A DNA stretch of 64,000 bases from Casuarina equisetifolia. Lineage: Eukaryota; Streptophyta; Magnoliopsida; Fagales; Casuarinaceae. The position numbers and the translations under genes are program-made. Every line of letters begins with the position of its first letter. Position 1 is the first letter of the stretch. Below, in pieces: positions 26,747 to 38,491 of the stretch. The notes below the pieces were generated by a model. That model was not told where the DNA came from. It saw only the letters and a program-made list of their open reading frames with translations, and did not search any database. Where the stretch lies: NCBI GenBank assembly GCA_028551475.1, contig CM052358.1, positions 1,056,501-1,120,500 of the forward strand. Reading direction: 5' to 3'.

Positions 26747-29700
26747 AAGGAAGTAAGAAAGAAAAAAAAAATTGAATAACTGTAAATTAAAAGTATATCT
26801 GTTTGCATGAATTTTTGTTTCCATGTAGAATATGCTCTTGTGTTTTATTCACAAAAGTTATCATACAAACTCCCTTCATTGATTGGGCGACCTTATTGCC
26901 CCCAAGAGATATTAAGTTACCAATATCCTTAGCTTGAGTTGATCTTCCAGGAATTTCTTGATTTCCTGAATCTGTTCCAAATTATTTCTTGTCAAAGATG
27001 ATGTCATTCACATAAAGAACGGCCATGAAACTATGACTTTGTGATTGGTCAAGGAGTGAATAATCTGCTCTTGGTTCTGATAATAGTCTGAAACATAAAT
27101 AATTTAAGGGAAACAACATTGATTCAAACCTTTCTTCTCAAATGCTAATTTTTCTAGGTAAGTGATCTATGTATGATTTGGTTTGTTATTTATCCTGCTA
27201 ATATGACAATATCACCTTATGACATGTGAACCTTGTTGGTATGATACCCAGTGGCAAATTTTGCAAGATTTCTCAAGCCGTCAGAATCCGTATCATGTAG
27301 ATTGTTACATCGGACATTGATGGGTGCACCATTTTAACATTTTTTTTAATAGACGAGAAAAAGTGAGGAAAATGCAATATTCTCACAGATTGTGAATCCA
27401 AATGTGACCTTCGTATTCTCAAACACAAGCATAGAGACATCGTTGGGTCTTTGCCTAAGCAGCTTGCCTATTGCCAGTAAGAAAAGCAAAGCTAATTAGG
27501 CAAAATGTAATCCCTTTCTATACAACTCTTGTCTTTAGTTGTGGCATCAACAAGTCCTTGTTTCATGTTGAACAGAATTAAAGGAAAATTATTCATAATC
27601 AATGTTGAAAATGAGATGAGATCAATTCTCTAATCATGTTGTTTTGAAAAATGGAGTAATAATATATGTCATTTTTCTGTCATTCCATTATCAGTTGACG
27701 ACTTTTAAGTGGTTTTTCTGGTTACAGAAGATGAAATTATTCAAGTCAGATTTCATAGACGAAGTTTTAGTTCATGGAGTTTTGAATTGGATTTAATGGC
27801 GTTGAAGTATAATATTTTCTTTTCTGCTCTTCTGAAATTTTTTTTTGCCTCCTAAATGACTGGATTGGAAGTTCTAACTTCTTGGGTAATGGAAATAGAT
27901 TTCAGGTTAACATTTTATCATGACCTATTAGTAGGTTATATATGACTTCAAGTGCCCTGTCAAGAAACTAGGGAGAAAATAGTTCTCACCCTACCCACCA
28001 AGAATTTTTTTCTTTTTTTTGGTTGTTGCGACCAGTTAGGCTCCTTAGATCTAGATGGTCAAAGACTTGAAAGTTGTGTGCTTTCTGGCTTATCTAGCTA
28101 CCTAGATGATTCACATTATATTTGACAAGTTTGGGGCTTAGATTGTGTCCGGCATCACTTTTGTCCTTTCTTGTAACATTTGTGTTAAGATACACTCATG
28201 TATACTTGTTGTGTGCAAGCATGTAAGACTCTGTTCCATGATCAGCCCGCATACATAAGTTCTTCCATTATTTATTCATCAAGAGCAAGCTGGTAGTTAA
28301 CAAGTCATTCCTCATGAATGTTAGGCATTTTTAGGGGTTAGCAGATTGAGAATCCAAAGGTTATTCAAAAAGGACTGTAAAACCTGCCAAATTCTTATAA
28401 CTTGGGTGTTATGAATCTGGGTGTATACTTAATGGTAATTTAGAACATCCGTGGTGGGCATATCAATAATTGGTGTTGAAAATCAAGTTGAGGTTTCCAC
28501 AAAAATTTTAACCCTATAAAGGTTGAGACTAACCAAAAGAAGGGTTGGCTGGAACTTAGTTCGTGCCTGCTTTAAACTCAACTTCTAAAGGTTGTTATCG
28601 TAGGCCCTTCATTTGGGCACTGTGTCGCTTTTCGTTTGACGATTGTCATTTAAGAGTTGCCCTTTTCGCTCATCTTTCTGCATGTTTCTGTTTCTGCTGG
28701 ATTGCTGAAGTAAGGTTTTAGCCTCCGTTAGGGAATCTTTGGACGAAATTTATTCCTTCACCATTTACTATAGAAGTACTGTCTAGGCTATACACAGCAC
28801 CAAAAAAAAAAAAAAAAGCATTAGAAATTCTTTTTTTCCTTTCTTCTTCTAGATTAGTCACTGTACTAAGACTGATAATTTGGTCTTGAGATGAATGGGG
28901 AAGGCAGGATTGATGATGGACTGTGAATGGCCTCCACTTATCATGGAAATAATTTAGAGCTACCCATGGAATCCAATCCTTATCTGAAAACAATAAAAAT
29001 AAACAAACATGATGACCTGAGCCTAACAAGGAGGATATGGTTTGGCTGCAGTTTTTCGATTTATTTTTGGTTTGATAGTCAAATTTATTGCTTTTAATGA
29101 AATGACTGGGCTCCATAAGTGAAACAAAGAAAGTTTGCTTTTGCTATCCTTCAAATGATTTCTCAGAAATCAGACAGTGTGGTGTTTTGCTTACACCTTC
29201 TGAAAGTGGAGCTCTCTCTCTCTCGCTGCCACACAAGAAAATTGAATTTCTTTTCTGTATTAAGTATTTTTCCCATTTTCTGAATTTCTCGTTAACATAT
29301 CTTAAATTGGCAGATCCACCAGTTGTCTTTTAGTCCTCATACAGATGCCAAAGGGATTATGGACCTTGTCAAATTTCTGTCCCCAAAGCATGTGATACTG
29401 GTACATGGCGAGAAACCTAAGATGGCGACTCTAAAAGGAAGAATACATACGGAATTGGGAATTCAATGTGATGACCCTGCAAACAATGAAGCAGTTTGCC
29501 TTCCTTCAACTCATTACGTGAAAGCAGGAGCCTCAAAAACTTTCATTCGAAGTTGCTTGAATCCAAACTTCAAGTTCTTAAAATGCAATTCAGAAGATGG
29601 ATCTGATTCATGTTTAAAAGATAAAAAGTTCATGCCACGGTTGCAGGTAACTGATGAAAGAACGGCTGAAGGAGTCTTGGCTGAGGAAAGGAGTAAAAAA

Positions 29701-29784
29701 GCAAAGGTTGTTCACCAAGATGAGCTTCTTCTCATGTTGGGAGAAGAGCAGCACGAGGTTCGGTTGGCAAACTCTTCACCCTAG
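15762..29784 (+). CDS. INTS11 / CPSF73-II-like MBL/beta-CASP endonuclease, C-terminus truncated
   Basis: Thirteen coding exons with gt/ag borders: 15762-15786, 15863-16040, 16150-16222, 16509-16626, 17683-17756, 19425-19561, 20097-20160, 21152-21217, 22528-22597, 24362-24466, 25664-25805, 26344-26440, 29314-29784. They sum to 1620 nt, 539 aa. Catalytic motifs are all present: FDCGMD, HFHLDH (67-72), H156 in YYAGHVLGAAMF, D177 in YTGDYN, E202 in LLITESTYA (motif A), H392 in [10 protein letters not shown] (B) and H414 in VILVHGE (C). Members cut nascent RNA in the nucleus, in the Integrator-like or plant CPSF73-II complex. Family members are usually about 600-613 aa. Here the frame ends LANSSP at a duplication breakpoint, where the last bases derive from antisense neprosin sequence, so roughly 60-75 C-terminal residues are lost. 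Catalysis may survive, but the C-terminal domain that binds the INTS9/CPSF100-type partner is probably affected. It could be a truncated extra copy. Confidence 0.93.
16636..16691. repeat. (CT)n microsatellite in INTS11 intron 4
   Basis: An almost pure run of CT dinucleotides, with a few TCTG interruptions at its left end, just inside the donor of the fourth coding intron. It is expected to be length-polymorphic. Confidence 0.9.
20613..21069. repeat. Two-copy tandem duplication in INTS11 intron 7
   Basis: Unit 1 (20613-20826) and unit 2 (20827-21069) both run from AATGGATACC through AAAGAGCATGGGTAGGAG to CAATTGTTTAAAGTAAT. The second unit carries about 30 extra bases near 20990. No coding content. 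Confidence 0.85.
26672..26748. repeat. C-run, (AC)n and A-run in INTS11 intron 12
   Basis: A run of about 31 C is followed by an AC microsatellite of about 22 bases and then an A-run of about 24 bases. A homopolymer this long is prone to sequencing and assembly error, so its length should not be trusted. Confidence 0.9.
26878..27062 (-). mobile_element. Ty1/copia reverse-transcriptase remnant in INTS11 intron 12
   Basis: On the minus strand, one frame reads [12 protein letters not shown], which matches the copia RT active-site pattern (YVDD box, here YVND). After a stop it continues with residues resembling the EIKKFL...[15 protein letters not shown] stretch that follows that box in copia polyproteins. 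It is short, stop-ridden and without LTRs, so a decayed fragment in the large 2.9 kb intron. The rest of this intron (26441-29313) shows nothing else I can name. Confidence 0.5.
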
Positions 29785-29850
29785 TTCCCAAATAACCCCC
29801 TTGGGACACAACACCAGTAGCTCTCTGACAAGGGAAACGCATTATCAAGA
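29768..29850 (-). pseudogene. Fragment of neprosin exon 4 at the INTS11 3' end
   Basis: The stretch CTAGTTCCCAAATAACCC and the following bases to about 29850 align with 33425-33498, which is the start of exon 4 of the intact neprosin gene (antisense) and its upstream intron. The stop codon of the INTS11 frame (29782-29784) lies inside this alignment. Identity is only moderate, so the event is old or the copies have diverged. Confidence 0.65.
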
Positions 29851-32340
29851 AAGCATGTCCTACGAAATTGAAGAATTTTTGGGCGTCCAGAAATCTATCA
29901 GTCAATTCTAGAGGACCTTGCGGAAAAATTTTTAGATTACCCTCAATCAGAGCACTAATGATAAGCAGCAAAGAGATGGTCATGAAGCATGCCGTGGATT
30001 TGGTCCTTAGGGCAAAATTCTGAGTGGAGATGTATAACATCCAAGAAGAGGTATGATGGAAATTTTGAGTAAATGCCAATGACGAAATATCGGCGTTAAG
30101 TTAGTAGAAGGTGAGTTGGTGATGATGCATGGGAGCAAAAATATAAATTAGGTAGAACAAGAACAAGAACATGATATCTTCCGGATTAAACATTAGATGA
30201 ATATTTGATCTTGTTTAGTTAAGCTTACGAATTGACTTGGTCATTGCTTTGATATTTAAGTTGGTTGGTTTTAAAAAAGGTGTGAATGTATTTCACATTG
30301 CTAATATCTTTGTCCTTATATATGATTCTATCTCTTTTTTTAATGACTAGTTTTAAGAGTGAGAATGTATTTTGTAAAAGTCAAAGTTCAAATTTTAAAT
30401 GAGGCACTTCCAACAGTTGTGAATTGGGTTTCTATGGTTTTCCCACTCTCGAGATGAAAGAACATGTTGAAAACAATGTAGATGTTTCTTGCATTATCAA
30501 TATCATGGCACATCCTTCTTTTTACATACAAGGTATCTCCTATCGAGGACAAAAAGTTTCATATCAAGAAAATATAATTCTTTAGTAATGTTTAAATGTA
30601 ATTTTTTCTTTACTTATAAACTAATTTTGAGGTCGAATTATGCTTTTCTTATATCCCTCTTTTGTTTTAAGGGAGAGAAGAAATCTTTTTAACAATTGAT
30701 TTGTTTAAGCATCACCTTTCTAGAGACCCATGCTTTCACAAACCTAATTCGAGAGCAAGCTGCTCCAAAATGGACGGAACCGGGTAACACCACTTGAACT
30801 AATAGAAATTTACTTTGCAATTGATGAACTATCAAAACCTGCAAGTAATAAGAGTGGTTCATAAACAATTATGGTTTTGGATTAAACAAGGGTCGTAATT
30901 AATTTTTCTTTCTTATTCTGACATCTCTTTCACATAATCATAAAACATTCGTCTAGATTATATATAATGATTTAGAGAGACATTATTGTGCTCTTTTTCT
31001 TTCTATACCTAATCAGATTTTTTATATTCTAATCTGTTTACACTACATCATCAAAATAAACAAGAAAGCCATTACTGTGAAGGCATGGAGGCGTATCTTT
31101 GAAGGACCTCAACAAGGACTCATCCACTTACTGTTTGCATAAATCATTCTCAAGACATGGCATGGTTTCTTAAAAAAACTTGAAGACCGTGGAGGAATTG
31201 TTGGCTTATATCTCAAGAGCTTTGCATATTCTGGTAACAAGTGGAGAACAAAATCATAGACAAAGTCTATTCTTAGATCTTTTGAATTTGTTGGCTTGTC
31301 CAATAGCTTGTGCCTAACAAAGTGAAGAGCCCATTTTTACAAGAAAATGTGGGGGCATTCTAGTTATTTAAATGCTACCAAGAGAAGAAAGGAAGTGAGA
31401 TAAAAAAAAAATGAGACTTGATTAAAGTAACTAAAGGAAATAGAAGTGTTAAGCTGCTCATTGTTTGACTCAAAAGTCAATTTAAGAGTTTGTGGAATCC
31501 ATTATATAAATAGCAATCTTACATATTCTTTAGCAATTTGGAACTTATTGGGAGGCTTTTGCTTCTTTTTTTCAATAACGTAGAACATCCACCCAGCTTT
31601 GTATTGATGACTTAAATTGAAAATAACAATATATCTCAAAGCTTTGTTTGAGAGAATTCAAATTCAGAATATTTGCTTTGTCAAATCTCACACACATACC
31701 TTTATTATCATCTCGATTACATCTCAGATGATTAAAGAGACATATTCAATTCAAATAATTTATTATTATGATACTTGCTGCCATGTAAGGATTAATAATT
31801 AAGTTTAACCACATAAAAAAGGTAAAACTAAAGAGAGATCAAAAAGTAGGCTTATATACTAGTTAATTTAATATTTCCCTTTCTTAGATTTCCAATTAGT
31901 TCATACATTTTATACAGACTTTGTGAAGGGTTATTAGATAGGCTTTATCATATGAGAATAGATAAATTAAAGATAAGAATAGATAAGATAATTGACGAAA
32001 ATACTCATTCGGTTCTTTTAAGTATCTTTAAGGCTATATTGGATAATAACTGATTCCAAGAGAAAACAATTTGAACATAACATTATGGAACAAGCACACA
32101 TTATTATGAATTTACAGATGTCTTATGAAGAGGTAACATAGAATTCTGCATAAAACCCAAGCTTATAAACAAAATAGAATTTCAAACGTTGTGGTCGTTA
32201 TTAATGATCATGTAATAAAAAAAATTGAATAATATTACGCTGAAAAAAAAATCTTTAGTGCTTTTTAGCTTTCATCAAAATTTTGAAACGGTAGAAGAAC
32301 CAAAAAAAAAAAAAAAGGAATAAAATAGTTTCTGGGTTAC
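29785..32340. repeat. Duplicated block, copy 2 (spacer part)
   Basis: This region between INTS11 and the neprosin gene repeats the order seen at 11.9-14.9 kb: the 29850-30120 stretch, 30415-30550, the antisense GT90 exon remnant at 31072-31313, 31745-31870 and 32040-32300. The block continues through the neprosin gene to about 35060, since 34800-35060 matches 39100-39350. A stretch near 30010-30060 (AACATCCAAGAAGAGGTATG) recurs at 40860-40885. No intact gene was seen in the spacer. Confidence 0.8.
31072..31313 (-). pseudogene. Second orphan GT90 last exon, decayed
   Basis: The antisense strand reads DLRIDFVYDFVLHLLPEYAK and LLRYKPTIPPR, clearly exon 6 of the GT90 genes, then shifts frame before the conserved SETMACPENGLYRQYMDE region. 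It lacks the preceding exons. It occupies the same place in block copy 2 as the remnant at 13.03 kb does in copy 1. Confidence 0.85.
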
Positions 32341-32349
32341 ATTTTGTGA

Positions 32350-34647
32350 TTATACACAGCCGGCGTCTCCACCAGGACCACCACCGTAGTAAAAGTAGCT
32401 GCCCCACTCTTTGCTTTGTCCCTTTTGGATATCATAGCATTTGGGTTCGTTACTGGAAGTTTCAATGTCCTTGGGAGCTGTAAGTACATTGTTGCGATCA
32501 ACAATGGAGATATTTCTGAAGAAACTACCTTTTCCGAAACCTTGGCGAGGGAAATGACCGCTACCCATTTGTGTTTTGCTGTGCCGCCCATTAGACATGA
32601 AGATCGCAACCTCTCCTCCCCATTCAATGCGGGAAATACCGTTGTTCAAGTAGGTGAAGAGGGAGGCTGGCCAGTACCCCATATAATGTTTATTCCCAAA
32701 TATCAGCCACCAGTTTCCATCTTTCGGATCCTACCGCATTGTAATTAGCCAATGATATATGCAATCAATTAGTTGTATTTGTAAAAGGGTAAACGAATAA
32801 ACATTTAACAAGAGTAAAAAGTATTAGATGAAAGGGATTTTCAACGTCTTTTATATATATATGTGTGTGATTATAAAACCAAAGTTCCAAGAAATATTGG
32901 GTTGGTGATCTTTTTTGTTTTCAATAGTTTCTACCTTACGGACATCTATGGTGATCTCGTACTGAGGGCCACCATAGACAGAAACAGGCGAGATAGCTGC
33001 ACCCAACGCTATACTGGGTTCGGTCTGAACAAAGCCACCACACAGGAGATCGTAGCAAGGAATGGAATGATCTTGATCATTCTACAAAAAAAATCAGATG
33101 AATCACTACTAAAATAAATAGAAAAGGTAAACAGATTAAAGGATGAAACTTACCTTCCAATAAGTGAAGAGTCTAGGGTTGCTATCTCCATAAAGACGTG
33201 GGTTCACCTAATTTCTCAGAGTAAAAGGGAAGCAAAGACAGTCAATTTTATGAAAATATTTGTAGTTGAATGCTGCAGACTAGATAAGGGAATGACGGAT
33301 AATAAAAACAACTTACTTGCCAACCCGCTTCAATTGTATCAGAATCACCACTACTTATCCAGATTTGAGACGAGCTAACTTCACCATCTTGCTCAACTAG
33401 GGTTTTCCATACATTTATCTTTACTCTAGTTCCAAAATAACCCTTTGCGGCTGTTGTAGCAATGGCTCTCTAGATAAGGCAAAAGCGTTATAAAGAAAGA
33501 AAAACATTAATTAAGCAGAAAAAATGAGTAAACAATAAACTGAGAAAGACTTCCTTTACCCATCTCTTCTTTTTCCAAAAAAAAAAAAAATTCCTTTTGT
33601 TTATTTTACAATTTGCGTTTTCATTTGGTATTAGAATGAATAAGATCTCGAAAATAGGGAGATAAAGACATGCAATGACGAATGTGCAAATAGCAGTACC
33701 ATGTAGGCACCTTGTGCTATGGCATTTGAGTTAGCAAAACTTGGTTGACGGATGCTTGGGTGCTGTTTTCTTCCATAACTTCCAAAAGAACTTGCTCGTA
33801 ATATGTCTTCTTCCTTAGTTCTTCTTATAGGAATAGTTCTTTTTGGGCATCTTCCATTCAAGTGCCATGGTTGAGTAATGAGCTCAACATTTGAAGAGGT
33901 CTTGGTCTTATGGAAAGAAAGCACTTCTGGATGAAAATTTGGTGCAGTCTGTGGCAATTCAACCCTCACACTTATTAAGTAATTGACACCTCATTTTAGA
34001 AACTAGAAAAAAGTTAATTAGGAAAAGGACATGGTCACCTGAAGTGTATGATTTTTTAGAAGATGATGATCAAAAGCTGGTTGATGCTTGATATGAACAC
34101 AATCAATTATATCCCCATCTGGACTCTGTTTTACATATTTGTAACAAATATTCATGTATCAATTTGAAATCACAATTACATGTAATACATTCCAGAGTTA
34201 TTGTTTATTCTTACATTTTCTCAATGGTAGGTTTATTGATCTAAAATGACATTTTAATATATTTTAGCCCATGAAATGATTAGTTTAGAGTCAAAACTAA
34301 AAACTCAAGTTTTCCATGACATCATTTATTCAAGATCACAAACTTGCTTATGCCAATTGCAGTTTGTACTTTGTACAAGCAAAATTTTAACGCTTTGAGT
34401 TTATAAAAAAATGTGGAAGAAGAGTAAAAGAACCAAAAACAGGAGAAAATGAAAAGGAGCAAACAATAACCTTGATGGATTTATAAGCAGGTTTGTTCAG
34501 GCGCTTCAATTGGTTTTGAATCTCTAGTTTCTGCCCAGAGAAGCTGCTTTTGCTTGCCGATGATGTCATTAGTATTAAAAAAAGCATCGAGTAGAAAACC
34601 ATCTTTATCTTCCTCCCTCTCTTCCCGCTACCACAAAGGGGAGCCAT
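32350..34647 (-). CDS. Neprosin-type protein (DUF4409 activation peptide plus DUF239/neprosin domain)
   Basis: Seven exons on the minus strand: 34471-34647, 34039-34125, 33700-33948, 33317-33469, 33154-33207, 32935-33081, 32350-32730. They total 1248 nt, 415 aa, with every intron in phase 0. A hydrophobic signal region follows a basic start ([17 protein letters not shown]); Met16 (34602) is an alternative start giving a more typical signal peptide. The activation peptide includes [20 protein letters not shown]. The neprosin domain shows [15 protein letters not shown] (Glu218), [35 protein letters not shown] and EWGGEV. Neprosin of Nepenthes is a secreted glutamate-peptidase that cuts after proline; Glu218 and Glu325 or Glu329 are the candidate catalytic pair here. 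Most plant members have no tested function. The gene belongs to duplicated block copy 2, and three broken relatives lie in the window. Confidence 0.93.
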
Positions 34648-36719
34648 GACTAACTTGAGCAGTCACCAAGTTATCCCAGTTATATTCTTCCTTGTTATAG
34701 TGTGTTCCTAAGTATTATAGGAAAAGGATAAACACAAATATCGTAAGGATAAAAATAAAGGATTCCCATTTTCTTGTTCTCTAGTTAACAAATCTATTTT
34801 CACTACAAAGAAACCTATTAATAGTTATTTAGTCTATTAACAAACAAATTTATTATTTATAGTATCTTGTTGTGGATCAGCGTATGAAAAACAACAATCG
34901 TTAGTCCTAAAATTAGAGGATGACTCAACCATAATGAAAAATTTAGTCATCGTAAAATAGGCAATACAAGTGGTTCAACTTGTACCCACTTCATTTACCA
35001 AAGATTTTACAAACATGAGCATTGTAGTTGTAGATTTCAATCTTTGCATGCATGTACATGAGTTCAAGGTCTTGACATTGCGAGGGTGATATTTTCTTCC
35101 CTGCACATCGTATATCCTTTGGTAAGCTTCCATTATTTGGTGGGTTTATCCATGGGTAGTGATCAACATGTAGTAACCTCTTATTAATTGGCACTTTTTT
35201 GGGCGTGTTTGTATTTCTTTTTCCAGCCAAGTTTGAATAGCATAAGCTTGATATAAGATCTTGGGACCTAGTTGTCAATTGGGGTTATGATAATTGTTTG
35301 ATAGAAGTTGGCCAATCAAACTATACAGTTATGGAGTAATGATACATGTTCAAACAAATTACTTTGTCCCTTGCAATTGGTTGTTTGGAATGGAATCATA
35401 CTCACATGTAAGGAAGACTTCCAATCAAAATAGTGGTAATGTAAGATAATCATTTAGGCTATCCTAACATGTCTTACATGGATCTAACCCATAAGTGATG
35501 AGGTATTGTGTTTGAAACTTATACATTGATACCATATTAATGCTCGTTATATTTCATAAAACCAATTATTAAGAGAGAAATATAATCTTATATATAAGGA
35601 GGATTTTATACCAATATATAGATAATATGTGATATTTGTTCATATCATTTTCAAACCTCTTACATGGACCTAGTTTATAAATGATAAGATATCACACTTG
35701 AAACTATTACTCTAATACTATGTTGAGAGAGGGAGAATTTGGCAGCCCTATTCTTACAATACAAAAAAGAACACAAAATGCATGTAAAAAATATGCATTT
35801 GCAATTAAGTTACAGCTTTGTGTAATCAGCTAGCTTAAAGGATATTGTCTTCTTCTTTGTGTCTTAGCTAAGAAGTTCGTTTGCATTAAGTTACCATAGA
35901 TGGTTAGTTATGTGATGGAAATAAAAGCCAAGGACAAAATTAAAGATATTTTGTGCCAAGTTAACACCCCATTTAATAAAAAGAATGTATTTATTTTTTA
36001 ATCAAAGTAACAAAGTTCATATTCAAATAAAGAATTAGACTCTTCCTATAGGCAAGTAAATCTATTGGGGCGATGTGTAGCAAAAAAGGCTTGGAAAGAA
36101 ATTTGTTATCCCAAAATTTCTAGAAAATTAAGGCTAATAGATATTCACACTTAGAATAAGGCCGCAATTGGCATACTACTATGATTTTCTTTTGCACAAT
36201 AACTCATAACTCCTTGTAGGCAAAATAGATGATATCACAAAATTATAAGGAAAGAAATATTTTAAAAGTAGATATGAAAATATCACTAACTTGGAGTTAG
36301 ATGAACATTTTACAAATAAGAAGTGAACTTTTACAACTAGTGACTAGATCATGATACATATTGCCAAAAGCTATTTAAACCTAAGAAAGAGTAAAGAAAA
36401 GAAAAGAAAAACTGAATGGGCAAGATTAGTATGAAAAAGAGTACCAAGCATAATTTTATCTATAAAATATAAGCTAACTCTAATAGATTAAGTGGTTATG
36501 TGAAATAACTCAGTGGACCTACTGTGAAACTTTTGCCAACAACAAGAAAAATTACAAAACATTTATCCTTTAATTACAGGTTCACAAATTATATTTAGGG
36601 GGCTTTGCTAGGTATGAATGTATTGTATTAAAAAATTGTACAATTAAGAGAAAAGTACACTAGATATCAAGGTTGTTAAATGTAAAAGTTTTGCAACAAT
36701 TCTACTAAGTATATCCTTC
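34648..36719. other. Intergenic upstream of the neprosin gene
   Basis: The part up to about 35060 is the tail of block copy 2 and presumably includes the neprosin promoter; 34800-35060 aligns with 39100-39350. From 35060 on I see AT-rich sequence with no recognised gene. A 95-codon minus-strand frame at 34991-35278 spans the block end and has no match that I know. Confidence 0.6.
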
Positions 36720-36975
36720 AAAGTTATATTATATAATATGTGGAGTGAAAGGAATAGAAAAAATTTCAATGGTAAAAGTCTAGGCAACTTAACCACTATT
36801 GCAAAAATAAGAAGGATGTAAGAGACAAGATTTCTTTAATCACATAAGTGAAACCTATAAGTTGTAATAAGTTTGTGCAAAAATTTTGTACTTTGCCAAA
36901 TGTAGTTTTTGAGCCCCAATAATAATATTGTAACTGAATAATTTTTTATTTCCTTTGGTGATATATAATATTTGA
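36720..36975 (+). mobile_element. Possible LINE 3' remnant
   Basis: The plus strand translates in part as NMWSERNRKNFNGKSLGN followed by LTTIAKIRRM, then stops. W-x-ERNRR-x-F is typical of the region near the C terminus of plant non-LTR (LINE) reverse-transcriptase polyproteins, after the zinc-binding domain. No other LINE domain is visible and it stops where block copy 3 begins. Confidence 0.4.
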
Positions 36976-38237
36976 CCTTTCACAAAAAAAAATTCAGATT
37001 CAAATTAGGCAATTAATCATTTGTGAACTGGATCTCCATGGTTGTCCAAGAGAATATGATGAAAATAATATGAATGTGTATCTTGTGTTACCAATATCTT
37101 GGCATGGTGTTCCTTTTGTACGTGAGAAAGTGATGAAAACCAAAAGATTTAATTAACATTACTTTGAGAAAGAAAATACTTGTATTTTCTTCCAAAAATC
37201 TATGGAAAGATGAGTGAAAAAGAAAGTGAATATGGAAAGATTGTCGGATTGGAAAAATTGTGAAATGGCCTTCTTCTTTTTCTTCTTCTTCTTCTTTTTT
37301 CCTTCACATGAAAGAAGGACATGGACAGTGCTCAGATGATTGAAAGACATGAACAGGGCAAAAAAAAAAAAAAAAGATTAAGCGGGAAAATGCAATGGAC
37401 ATGAAAACGTACTCAATATTTCAGCCCATTTTTTTAATTTTTATTCTTTTGGAAAGGCCAAAACGTACATGAGATTTCAGCCTTTTTTCTCATTATCAAG
37501 ACTGAGAGATTACTAAGTTCATAGAAAGTAAGATGACTAAGATAACAATTTTTTTAAAAGGAAACTTGGACAAACCACCTTTTAAAAAAAAGATAAAAAA
37601 TAGAATTGATGAGAGAAGTGGATCACTAGCTAGGAGATAGGTGAGAGCTTGAGCTTTCCAAACTAGGACATTGGGGTAATCAAGGCGAATGCCTATATTA
37701 AGAGAAGAAAGCACGATTGATTGGGGGGGAAATGGATGAGGATTAAAGGGAAGTAGATTTTGTCTCAAAATTATACGCGAAGAAGAAAGAAGACACTATT
37801 GTTTACTTTGTATGAGATAGTGACTTTTGCTTGTTATAGCTTTGGTACCAAGTTGAAAGCAAAAACAAGAGAGAAAGAAAGAGAGAGAAAAAAAAATTAT
37901 TAATTGTATTGAGTTGTGTTGAACTACATATTTTACATGCATAGAAGAAATCTTTTATAAAAACCTTGTGAAGGGTTATTAGGTAGACTCTATCATACGA
38001 GACAATATAAAATACTATAAGATAATTGGTAGTGATGCTCATTTGGTTCTTTTGAGTATCTTTAGAGATCTATATTGGATAACAATTAGCGCCATGAGAA
38101 AACAATTTGAACCTAACTTTATAGAACAAGCAAACAAACTAGGTTTATGAATTTAGGAATGGTTTTTAAGAGATAATGTAGAATTTTTCAGAAGATCAAA
38201 GCTAAAAAAACAAAATAGAATTTCAAAGGGTTTGGTC

Positions 38238-38390
38238 ATTCTTAATAATCGTGTAAAAACACAACTGAATAATATTAAGCTCACAAACATTCTTAATAAT
38301 CGTGTAAAACCACAATTGAATAATATTAAGCTCACAAACATTCTTAATAATCGTGTAAAAACACAATTGAATAATATTAAGCTCACAAAC
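38238..38390. repeat. 51-bp tandem repeat, three copies
   Basis: Three successive copies of a 51-base unit beginning ATTCTTAATAATCGTG, differing by one or two bases. The other block copies carry one unit only (near 14845 and 32200), so the expansion is local. Because 51 is a multiple of three, both strands show artificial open frames of about 65-93 codons. Confidence 0.95.
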
Positions 38391-38491
38391 ATCTTTATAC
38401 GCCTTTTGGCTTTCATCAAAATACATTGAAACAATAGAAGAAAAAAATAGTTAATGAGATTATATTTTTTTCAAGGCTTAATCATTGAATG

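Noticed and set aside
29642..29660. Possible exon end at CAGGTAACT inside INTS11 exon 13
   Set aside because: It is a good donor sequence, but the frame continues with conserved family residues ([11 protein letters not shown] and later [13 protein letters not shown]), so I kept one exon. It remains a possible alternative splice site.
38153..38434. 93- and 65-codon frames on opposite strands
   Set aside because: Both are produced by the 51-bp tandem repeat.
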